Assembly: GCF_025421715.1 (NCBI RefSeq)
Contig: NZ_JAOEFC010000004.1
Coordinates: 62,001-126,000 of the forward strand
DNA length: 64,000 nucleotides
Direction: 5' to 3'
Source: Microbacterium festucae
Lineage (GTDB): Bacteria; Actinomycetota; Actinomycetes; Actinomycetales; Microbacteriaceae
Every line of letters begins with the position of its first letter. The first letter of the stretch is position 1. A program made the translations under genes and the position numbers. The notes under the pieces were generated by a model that was not told where the DNA came from, made no database searches, and was given only the letters and a program-made list of their open reading frames with translations. Of the stretch, positions 17,838-24,392 are shown piece by piece.

Positions 17838-17904
17838 CGAGAGAACACCTGCGCGCCGAGGGAACGGTTGACACCCGTTCCCTCGGCGCCGTGTTGTTCT
17901 CTCG
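17838..17904. terminator. Nested double-hairpin, likely bidirectional terminator
   Basis: Outer arms CGAGAGAACA (17838-17847) and TGTTCTCTCG (17895-17904) enclose a perfect 15-bp inner stem, GCGCCGAGGGAACGG (17853-17867) with its complement at 17875-17889, and a 7-nt loop. It lies between the convergent Gfo/Idh and tetR genes. Both arm pairs contain GCCGAG at the outer side, a feature shared with the elements at 21940 and 35069. Confidence 0.75.
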
Positions 17905-17956
17905 CGGGGCGGGTGGGGGCGGGGCGGGTCGGGGCGGGTGGGGGTGGGGGCGCGGG

Positions 17957-18562
17957 TCAGCGCGGGGGTGCGAGCAGGCGGTCGAGCATGGCGAGCGCGG
18001 CCTCGTGGTCGACCGAGGCGTCGAGCAGCCATTGGGTCTGCAAGCCGTCGGATGCCGCGATGACGAGCGCCGCGACCAGTTCGGCATCCAGGTCGGCGCG
18101 CAGCGCGCCGGTGGCCTGCAGGCTCCGCACGCGCTCGGTCAGCTCGGCGCGGAGGCGGGCGAAGCGTGCGGTGGCGAACTCCTGGGCGACGGGGTGTGTG
18201 CCGTCGACGGCCATCGCCACCAGGGTCGAGTACAGCTGCACGAGCCCCGGCACGGCGCGGTTCTCCTCGGCCGAGACGCGCATCATCTCGGCGGGGCTCA
18301 CCTCGGGCGGGGCGGGGGTGGCGTCGCTGCGCTGCTCGGGTTCGCGGTAGACGGCGACCAGCAGCTCTTCGAGGGATCCGAAGTAGTGGGTGAGGGCGGC
18401 GTGGGTCACACCGACCTCGCGCGCGATGGCGCGCAGGCTGGTCTGCTGACCGCCGCGCTGGGCGAACACCTCGATCGCCCGGTCGAGGATCTCCTGACGG
18501 CGCGCGACGCCCTTCGCGTAGCTGCCGCGCGGGCGCGCCGGCTCGGGATGATCGCCGCTCAT
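17957..18562 (-). CDS. TetR/AcrR family repressor, probable regulator of the sugar isomerase operon
   Basis: The protein has 201 residues. The N-terminal helix-turn-helix reads RRQEILDRAIEVFAQRGGQQ, then TSLRAIAREVGVTHAALTHY and FGSLEELLVAVY. The C-terminal ligand domain is all-helical. Start ATG at 18562: TAGGAT (18574-18569, minus strand) ends six bases before it, so the mRNA is probably leaderless. The site AAACCTCCGGGTGGAG just upstream matches the operator at 15778-15797. That match predicts autoregulation and control of the adjacent convergent operon. Confidence 0.92.
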   Translation of the reverse strand: MSGDHPEPARPRGSYAKGVARRQEILDRAIEVFAQRGGQQTSLRAIAREVGVTHAALTHYFGSLEELLVAVYREPEQRSDATPAPPEVSPAEMMRVSAEENRAVPGLVQLYSTLVAMAVDGTHPVAQEFATARFARLRAELTERVRSLQATGALRADLDAELVAALVIAASDGLQTQWLLDASVDHEAALAMLDRLLAPPR

Positions 18563-18568
18563 GACGCG

Positions 18569-18608
18569 ATCCTACCGACCCGGAGCGAAAACCTCCGGGT
18601 GGAGATGT
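18569..18608 (-). promoter_or_regulatory. tetR promoter with operator
   Basis: On the minus strand TAGGAT (18574-18569) is the -10, six bases from the ATG. The operator AAACCTCCGGGTGGAGATGT (plus-strand 18589-18608) covers the -35 region and shares AAACCTCC-N-GGTGGA with the reverse complement of the site at 15778-15797. Confidence 0.65.
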
Positions 18609-18630
18609 CTCCGATGAGGCGTGCGCTGCA

Positions 18631-18709
18631 CCATCCGTCGGAGCGGTGGGTCCGGTGTCACCTGGTGGGGCTCGGGAGGTGACACCAGCACCACCGGTCC
18701 GACGGATGG
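18631..18709. repeat. Palindromic intergenic element, family B, copy 2
   Basis: A 79-bp element with 19-bp arms CCATCCGTCGGAGCGGTGG (18631-18649) and CCACCGGTCCGACGGATGG (18691-18709), complementary at 18 of 19 positions. A second, inner inverted repeat is present: GGTGTCACC (18654-18662) and GGTGACACC (18678-18686). Confidence 0.87.
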
Positions 18710-18845
18710 GCGCCTGACGCGGCGGATGCCGGACGACTGCGCTCACGGAGTCGGCGACCGCCGGGCGGCGGTGCCCAGGGAAGCGACGGGCGCCTCAACG
18801 AGCCCAAGATTGTCGTCGGCGCCGGCCTCTTCCGGGCCCACGGCA

Positions 18846-18924
18846 CCATCCGTCGGAGCGGTGGGTCCTGTGTCGCCTGGTGGGACTCGGGAGGTGACAC
18901 CAGCACCACCGGTCCGACGGATGG
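18846..18924. repeat. Palindromic intergenic element, family B, copy 3
   Basis: A 79-bp element with the same arms as copy 2 (18846-18864 and 18906-18924) and a centre differing at only a few bases. Both lie in the 422-bp gap between the tetR start and the hpaI stop, two same-strand genes. A short GACCC tandem run (about 18931-18955) follows. Nothing else is visible in the gap. Confidence 0.87.
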
Positions 18925-18984
18925 TCACCCGACCCGACCCGACCCGACCCGACCCCGCCGACCTGCCCCCGCCGCCCCGGCCGC

Positions 18985-19788
18985 TCAGTAGGAGGCGGGG
19001 CTGCGCCCGTCGGATGCCGGCACCCACCGTGCGGCGAGTTGCTCGGTCGCGCGGGCGAGCAGGGCGACGTCGGCGCCGACGAGCACGAAGTCCGCGCCGG
19101 CGTCGATGTAGGACTGGGCCACGTCGGGGTCGAAGGCGTTCACGCCGACGGGTGTGCCGGTCGCGCGCACGGCGGCGAACGTGCGCAGCACCGCTGCTGT
19201 CACGTCGGGGTGCGTCTGCGCACCGATGAGGCCCATCGACGCGGCGAGGTCGCTCGGGCCGACGAACACGCCGTCGACCCCGTCGACGGCGGCGATCTCG
19301 GCCGCGTTGTCGACGGCCTCCGCCGTCTCGATCTGCACGAACAGCGAGACGTGGTCCTCGGCCTCTTCGAGGTAGTGCTCGACACGGTTCCAGCGCGCCG
19401 AGCGGGCCAGCGCCGACCCGACACCGCGGCGCCCGCGCGGCGGGTAGTGCACGGCCGCGACGACGGCCTCGGCCTCGGCGGCCGACGACACCATCGGCAC
19501 CAGCAGATTCTGGGCGCCGAGGTCGAGCACCTGCTTGATGGTGACGACGTCGCCGATCGGCACCCGCACCACCGGGGTGGTGGGGTAGGCCGCGGTGACC
19601 TGCAGCTGCGCGAGTACGGATGCCAGGCCGTTGGGGGAGTGCTCCATGTCGATGAGCATCCAGTCAAGGCCCGCGCCGGCGACGATCTCGGTCACCAGCG
19701 GCGACCCGGCGCACACCCAGGCCCCGGCGAGGGGCCGGCCGGCGGCGGCGAGGTCGTCGCGGAAGGTGGGTGTCAGACGAAGCGGCAT
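18985..19788 (-). CDS. hpaI: HpcH/HpaI aldolase (2,4-dihydroxyhept-2-ene-1,7-dioate aldolase)
   Basis: The protein has 267 residues. The class II pyruvate aldolase barrel shows LDWMLIDMEHSPNG, LLVPMVSSAAEAEAVV, YPPRGRRGVG, the metal-binding FVQIETAEAVDN, and GVDGVFVGPSDLAASMG. In homoprotocatechuate degradation this enzyme cleaves 2,4-dihydroxyhept-2-enedioate to pyruvate and succinic semialdehyde. Its start lies 16 bases inside the end of the hydratase gene, so the two are translationally coupled. As last gene of the minus-strand hpa operon it completes the lower pathway. Close relatives act on other 2-keto-3-deoxy acids, but the neighbours fix the likely role. Confidence 0.93.
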   Translation of the reverse strand: MPLRLTPTFRDDLAAAGRPLAGAWVCAGSPLVTEIVAGAGLDWMLIDMEHSPNGLASVLAQLQVTAAYPTTPVVRVPIGDVVTIKQVLDLGAQNLLVPMVSSAAEAEAVVAAVHYPPRGRRGVGSALARSARWNRVEHYLEEAEDHVSLFVQIETAEAVDNAAEIAAVDGVDGVFVGPSDLAASMGLIGAQTHPDVTAAVLRTFAAVRATGTPVGVNAFDPDVAQSYIDAGADFVLVGADVALLARATEQLAARWVPASDGRSPASY

Positions 19789-20561
19789 GTGATGGTCCCC
19801 ATCGGTCCGTAGTCGCAGTGCACGAGGTCGCCCCGCGCGATCCACATCGGCCGCGTGAACGATCCGGCGAGGATGATCTCCCCGGCCTCGAGTCTGTCAC
19901 CGTGCTGGTGCAGTTTGTTCGCGAGCCACGCGACGCCGTTCGCGGGATGCCCGAGCACCCCGGCGGCGACGCCGGTCTCCTCGATCTCGCCGTTGCGGCT
20001 GAGCACGCCGGGCACCCACGGCAGGTCGACCTCGTCGACGCGCTTGCGCGTGCGTCCGAGCACCATCGCGCCGTAGGCGGCGTTGTCGCTGATCGTGTCG
20101 ACGATCGTGCGCCCCTCGAGTTCGATGTGGGAGTTGAGCACCTCGAGAGCCGGCACCACCTCGGCGACCGCGGCGAGCACGTCGGCGAGGGTGCAGTCCG
20201 GCCCCTCCAGCGGCCGGGCGAGCACGAAGGCCAGCTCGACCTCGACGCGCACGTTCGAGAACAGGTCCACGGCGATCTCGGCGCCGTCCTCGTGCACGGT
20301 GTCGTCGAACATCACACCGTAATCGGGCTCGGTGATGCCGGTGGCCTGCTGCATCGCCTTCGAGGTGAGGCCGATCTTCCGGCCCACGAGCCGCCGTCCC
20401 GCGGCCACCATCCGGTCGCGCCAGACGGCCTGGATGGCGTACGAGTCCTCCACCGTGGCATCCGGATGCCGCGCGGTGATGCGCGGGATGACACTGTGCG
20501 CGCGGTCGGCCGCGGCCAGCTCGTCGGCCAGCCGCGCGATTGTCGCGGCGGGGAGGGTCAC
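19773..20561 (-). CDS. hpaH: 2-oxo-hept-4-ene-1,7-dioate hydratase
   Basis: The protein has 262 residues and its GTG overlaps the dioxygenase stop as GTGA. Motifs of the 2-keto-4-pentenoate hydratase family are present: VGRKIGLTSKAMQQATG, PDYGVMFDD, the metal-ligand region VRVEVELAFVLARPLEG, EVLNSHIELEG, GEIILAGSFTRPM. It adds water to 2-oxohept-3-ene-1,7-dioate in the meta-cleavage route. The context (dioxygenase upstream, HpaI-type aldolase downstream) agrees with HpaH rather than a catechol-pathway hydratase. Confidence 0.94.
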   Translation of the reverse strand: MTLPAATIARLADELAAADRAHSVIPRITARHPDATVEDSYAIQAVWRDRMVAAGRRLVGRKIGLTSKAMQQATGITEPDYGVMFDDTVHEDGAEIAVDLFSNVRVEVELAFVLARPLEGPDCTLADVLAAVAEVVPALEVLNSHIELEGRTIVDTISDNAAYGAMVLGRTRKRVDEVDLPWVPGVLSRNGEIEETGVAAGVLGHPANGVAWLANKLHQHGDRLEAGEIILAGSFTRPMWIARGDLVHCDYGPMGTITCRFV

Positions 20562-21748
20562 AGCTGGTTCCCGAGCTTGAACTCGCCGCCCGTGCCCGGC
20601 CCCGATTCGCCGCGAGTCCCCGTGCCGGCACCCGCGGCGTCGTCGCGCCGCGTGTAGCTGAAGCCGTCGGCGCCGATGGTCACCGCCATCTCCGACGACT
20701 CGGTGCGCGTGACGACCGGCTGCGGGTTGCCGTCGAGATCGAGCACGAGCGACGCCTCGGTGTACCAACTGGGCACGACGGGGTTGCCCCACCAGTCGCG
20801 GCGCTGGTTGTCGTGCACGTCCCACGTGACCACCGGATTGTCGGGGTCGCCGGTGTAGTAGTCCTGCGTGTAGATCTCCACGCGGTGCCCGTCGGGGTCG
20901 CGCAGGTAGAGGTAGAACGCGTTGCTGACGCCGTGGCGGCCGGGGCCGCGCTCGATGGCATCCGAGCGTCGCAGGGCGCCCAGCTTGTCGCAGATGGCGA
21001 GGATGTTGTGCTTCTCGTGCGTCGCGAACGCGACGTGGTGCATGCGCGGGCCGTCGCCGCCCGTGGCCGCGGTGTCGTGCACCGTGGGCTTGCGGCGCAT
21101 CCAGGCGGCGTAGACGGTGCCCGCCTCGTCCTGGATGTCTTCGGTCACCCGGAAGCCGAGGTCCTGGTAGTGCCGCACCGCCCGGGGAACGTCGGGGGTC
21201 ACCTGGTTGAAGTGGTCGAGGCGCACGAGCTCGCCGGGGGTGTGCAGGTCGTAGCGCCAGCTGAGGCGCTCGACGTGGGTGGTCTCGAAGAAGAACTCGT
21301 AGGGGAAGCCGAGGGGGTCTTCGACGCGCACCGAGTCGCCGATGCCGGTGACGAAGCCCTCGGGGCGCCGCTCGACGCGGCATCCGAGTTCGGTGTAGAA
21401 CGCGACGGCGCGGTCGAGGTCGTCGGCGCTGCGCACCCGGTACGAGAAGGCGGCGACGGCGGCGATCGGGCCGCGCCGCAGCACCAGGTTGTGGTGGATG
21501 AACTCCTCGGTCGAGCGCAGGTAGATCGCCTCGTCGTCCTCGGCGGTCACGTAGAGACCGAGGACGTCGACGTAGAACTCGCGCGACGCGGCGAGATCGG
21601 TGACGACGAGCTCCATGTAGGCGCAGCGCAGGATGTCGGGCGGGGTGGCCTGCGGCGTGGTCACCGGGTTGTCGGAGTGGATCGGCGCCTCCTGCGAGAC
21701 GTAGAACCCCGATGACGTCAGGGTCATCTGGTCGCGGTGTGCGGTCAT
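20558..21748 (-). CDS. hpaD: Homoprotocatechuate 2,3-dioxygenase (extradiol, VOC fold)
   Basis: The protein has 396 residues. Metal ligands are His179 (RLDHFNQ), His238 (RMHHVAF) and Glu291 (HRVEIYTQ), with a catalytic second-sphere His224 (TVHDTA). All four are offset by exactly 24 from the Brevibacterium fuscum enzyme numbering I recall (155, 214, 267, 200). The match extends through EKHNILAICDKLGALR and DNQRRDWWGNPVVPSWY, so this is the actinobacterial HPCD type (Mn or Fe dependent). It opens the ring of 3,4-dihydroxyphenylacetate next to the hydroxyls. AAGGA lies about eight bases before the chosen ATG; an ATG eight codons in is an alternative. A 392-bp repeat-filled gap separates it from hpaE. 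Confidence 0.96.
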   Translation of the reverse strand: MTAHRDQMTLTSSGFYVSQEAPIHSDNPVTTPQATPPDILRCAYMELVVTDLAASREFYVDVLGLYVTAEDDEAIYLRSTEEFIHHNLVLRRGPIAAVAAFSYRVRSADDLDRAVAFYTELGCRVERRPEGFVTGIGDSVRVEDPLGFPYEFFFETTHVERLSWRYDLHTPGELVRLDHFNQVTPDVPRAVRHYQDLGFRVTEDIQDEAGTVYAAWMRRKPTVHDTAATGGDGPRMHHVAFATHEKHNILAICDKLGALRRSDAIERGPGRHGVSNAFYLYLRDPDGHRVEIYTQDYYTGDPDNPVVTWDVHDNQRRDWWGNPVVPSWYTEASLVLDLDGNPQPVVTRTESSEMAVTIGADGFSYTRRDDAAGAGTGTRGESGPGTGGEFKLGNQL

Positions 21749-21784
21749 GTCAGCGTCCTTGCTTTCGTGAGTCGTGCTGTCTGT

Positions 21785-21887
21785 GCGGTGCCCCGGGTGT
21801 GCGGTGCTCGGTGCTCCGGGTGTCCGGTGCCCCGGGTGTCCGGTGCCCCGGGTGTCCGGTGTCCCGGGTGTTCGGTGCCCCGGGTGT
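21785..21887. repeat. Tandem 16-bp repeat
   Basis: About six imperfect copies of a 16-bp unit (consensus CCGGTGCCCCGGGTGT) run head to tail between hpaD and hpaE; the second copy carries a short insertion. No open reading frame here has coding character. Confidence 0.8.
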
Positions 21888-21939
21888 GCCCGAGGTGCGG
21901 GGGCCTCGGTGCCTCTGTGCCCCGGGTGTCCCCGACGTG

Positions 21940-21998
21940 CCGAGTGTCCAAGACACGCGGTGTCGGATGCCGTCGTGCCGCGTGTCTTGGACACTCGG
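21940..21998. repeat. Single palindromic element with 21-bp perfect arms
   Basis: The arm 21940-21960 (beginning CCGAGTGTCCAAGACACG) is perfectly complementary over 21 bp to 21978-21998, around a 17-nt loop that contains CGGATGCCG. It lies between the same-strand genes hpaE and hpaD, so it could attenuate read-through into hpaD. Its outer end GCCGAGTG is shared with the element at 35069. Confidence 0.85.
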
Positions 21999-22044
21999 CG
22001 GCCGGTGGGGCGGGCCCGGGTGGGGCGGGGAGCGGACCCGAGCG

Positions 22045-22132
22045 CCGGAGCCCCGGAGCCCCTGAGCCCCCGGGCCCCGAACCCTCCCCGAGCCCCCGAG
22101 CCCCCGAGCCCCCGAGCCCCGGAGTCCCCGGC
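22045..22132. repeat. Degenerate 9-bp tandem repeat (GAGCCCCCG type)
   Basis: Roughly nine imperfect copies of GAGCCCCCG fill the last part of the hpaE-hpaD gap and end eight bases from the hpaE stop. It has low complexity and no coding evidence. Confidence 0.7.
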
Positions 22133-22140
22133 CCACCGGG

Positions 22141-23670
22141 TCAGGTGCGGCCGAAAGTGGGGTTGTGGACCTCGCCGAGGGTGATGTGCACCGCCTGCTG
22201 GTGCGTGTAGAAGTCGATGGAGCGGTAGCCGCCCTCGTGGCCGAGTCCGGAGGCCTTGACCCCGCCGAACGGGGTGCGCAGGTCGCGCACGTTGTTCGAG
22301 TTGAGCCACACCATGCCCGAGTCGATGGCCTGGGCGAAGGTGTGGGCGCGTTTCAGGTCGTTCGTCCAGACGTACGCGGCGAGGCCGTATCTCGTGTCGT
22401 TGGCGAGGGCGAGGGCCTCCTCGTCGGTGTCGAAGGGGGTGATGGCCACCACCGGGCCGAAGATCTCCTCCTGGAAGATGCGGGCCTCGGGGGCGACGTC
22501 GGCGAACACCGTGGGGGCGACGAAGTTGCCGAAGGCGAAGCCCTCGGGCTGTCCGCCGCCGGCGACCAGACGCCCCTCGGTCTTGCCGATCTCCACGTAG
22601 CCCATGACCTTCGCGAAGTGCTCGGGGTGCACGAGCGCGCCCACCTCGGTGGCCGGGTCGTGGGGGTAGCCCACCCGCACCCGGCGCGCCTGGGCGGCGT
22701 AGCGCTCGACGAACGCGTCGTAGACGTCCCGCTGCACGAGGATGCGGCTGCCCGCGGTGCAGCGCTCGCCGTTGAGCGAGAACACCCCGAAGATCGTCGC
22801 GTCGACGGCGGCCTCCAGGTCGGCATCCGCGAACACGATCGCCGGCGACTTGCCGCCGAGCTCCATCGACAGCCCCTTCAGGAAGGGGGCGGCGTTGGCG
22901 AAGATGAGCCGGCCGGTGCCGCTCTCGCCGGTGAACGAGATGAGCGGCACCCCCGGATGCTTCACCAGGGCGTCGCCGGCATCCTCGCCCAGCCCGTGCA
23001 CGAGGTTGAACACGCCCTGCGGGAGCCCCGCCTCTTCGAAGATGCCCGCCCACAGCGACGCCGACAGCGGCGTGAACTCGGCGGGCTTGAGCACGACGGT
23101 GTTGCCGGTGGCCAGTGCCGGGCCGAGCTTCCACGACTCGAGCATGAACGGCGTGTTCCAGGGGGTGATGAGCCCGGCCACCCCGATCGGCTTGCGGTTG
23201 ACGTAGTTGATCTGGCGGCCGGGCACCTTGAAGGTGTCGTCGGACTGGGCGACGATCAGGTCGGCGAAGAACCGGAAGTTCTCGGCGGCGCGGCGGGCCT
23301 GTCCGAGGGCCTGGGTGATCGGCAGGCCCGAGTCGAACGACTCGAGCTCGGCCAGGCGGGCATCGCGCGACTCGACGATGTCGGCGATGCGGTGCAGCAC
23401 CCGCGAGCGCTCGCGCGGCAGCATCCACGGCCACGGCCCCTCGTCGAAGGCGCGGGTGGCGGCGGCGACGGCCCGGTCGATGTCGGCGGCGCCGCCGGCG
23501 GCGGCCTGCACGTAGACCTCGTTCGAGACCGGTTCGAGCACGTCGAAGGTGGCGCCGTCGACCGAGTCGACGAAGGCGCCGTCGATGTAGTGGCGGATGC
23601 GGTCGGGCAGATCCGCCGGAACGTGTCGGCGGTCGAGGGCGGGGGCCGGGGTGGTGCGTGCGCCGGTCAT
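22141..23670 (-). CDS. hpaE: 5-carboxymethyl-2-hydroxymuconate semialdehyde dehydrogenase
   Basis: The protein has 509 residues. Aldehyde dehydrogenase motifs: TPWNTPFMLESWKLGPAL, LKPAEFTPLSA, FTGESGTGRLI, general base Glu in LSMELGGKSPA, nucleophile Cys in NGERCTAGSR, EEIFGPVVAI, and GGVKASGLGHEGG. It oxidises the ring-cleavage product of HpaD with NAD. ATGA overlap with the upstream gntR gene shows one operon with the regulator and the FAH-RraA gene. Confidence 0.95.
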   Translation of the reverse strand: MTGARTTPAPALDRRHVPADLPDRIRHYIDGAFVDSVDGATFDVLEPVSNEVYVQAAAGGAADIDRAVAAATRAFDEGPWPWMLPRERSRVLHRIADIVESRDARLAELESFDSGLPITQALGQARRAAENFRFFADLIVAQSDDTFKVPGRQINYVNRKPIGVAGLITPWNTPFMLESWKLGPALATGNTVVLKPAEFTPLSASLWAGIFEEAGLPQGVFNLVHGLGEDAGDALVKHPGVPLISFTGESGTGRLIFANAAPFLKGLSMELGGKSPAIVFADADLEAAVDATIFGVFSLNGERCTAGSRILVQRDVYDAFVERYAAQARRVRVGYPHDPATEVGALVHPEHFAKVMGYVEIGKTEGRLVAGGGQPEGFAFGNFVAPTVFADVAPEARIFQEEIFGPVVAITPFDTDEEALALANDTRYGLAAYVWTNDLKRAHTFAQAIDSGMVWLNSNNVRDLRTPFGGVKASGLGHEGGYRSIDFYTHQQAVHITLGEVHNPTFGRT

Positions 23671-24392
23671 GACAGCTCCGATCGGTGGGGGGTCTCCGGA
23701 TGCCGCGCGTCGAGGAACGCGTCGAGCGTGCGGAGCCGGTGGTTGCGGGTGGTCAGTTCGAGCTCGGTCGGGTCGCCGCCGGTGCGGATGAGGTCGAGGA
23801 TGTGGTCGTGCTCCTCGACCGAGTGCCGGGGGCGGTGGGGGATGAGGGAGAACGACGTGTCGCGGAGCCCCGACAGGCGACCCCAGGTGCGCTGCACGAG
23901 ATCGCGCACGTCGGGGTTGGGGCAGCGGTCGAACAGCACCGCGTGGAAGCGCTGGTTGAGCTGGGTGTAGACGTGCGCGTCGAAGTCGTCGAGCAGGCGG
24001 TGCATGCGCGCGTTGATCTCGGCGGCGTGCGCGAGGTCGTCGGCGGTGATGTGCGGCGCGGCCAGGCGGGTGGCGTAGCCCTCGAGGAGCCCGAGCGTCT
24101 GCATCGTGTGCACGTACTCGTCTTCGTCGACGACCGAGACGCGGGCCCCGACGTTCTTCTCGAACGTGACGAGATGCTCGGCCTCGAGGCGCCGGATCGC
24201 CTCGCGCACCGGCACCACGCTCATGTCGAGCTCGGCGGCGATCGCCCCGAGCACGAGCCGGTAACCGGGCGTGTACTCGTGGCGGGCGATGCGCTCGCGG
24301 ATCCACTCGTACGCGGCCTGCGACTTGCTGCCGGTGGCGGTGCCGGTGGCGGTGGCGGTGGCGGTGCCGGTGGCGGTCTCGACGTCGGTCAT
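23667..24392 (-). CDS. FCD-type GntR regulator of the hpa regulon
   Basis: The protein has 241 residues. A winged helix (IRERIARHEYTPGYRLVLGA, then VVPVREAIRRLEAEHLV) is followed by an FCD ligand domain with the metal-site histidines in RFHAVLFD, VEEHDHILDLI and TRNHRLRTLD. The N-terminal 20 residues are a Thr/Ala/Gly repeat coded by a 6-bp tandem tract, so the exact start is uncertain. The gene overlaps both neighbours by ATGA. The likely operator is the palindrome ATCGTATACGAT found at 31691 and, with one change, at 25946. The inducer would be a hydroxyphenylacetate or a pathway intermediate. Confidence 0.92.
   Translation of the reverse strand: MTDVETATGTATATATGTATGSKSQAAYEWIRERIARHEYTPGYRLVLGAIAAELDMSVVPVREAIRRLEAEHLVTFEKNVGARVSVVDEDEYVHTMQTLGLLEGYATRLAAPHITADDLAHAAEINARMHRLLDDFDAHVYTQLNQRFHAVLFDRCPNPDVRDLVQRTWGRLSGLRDTSFSLIPHRPRHSVEEHDHILDLIRTGGDPTELELTTRNHRLRTLDAFLDARHPETPHRSELS
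24331..24377. repeat. Hexanucleotide tandem tract inside gntR
   Basis: About seven to eight units of GGTGGC/GGTGCC near the 5' end of gntR encode alternating Thr, Ala and Gly just before the DNA-binding domain. Unit gain or loss stays in frame. Confidence 0.8.

Noticed and set aside
18931..18955. GACCC short tandem run as a possible CRISPR-like or regulatory repeat
   Set aside because: Units are five bases with no spacers; simple low-complexity sequence next to the family B elements.
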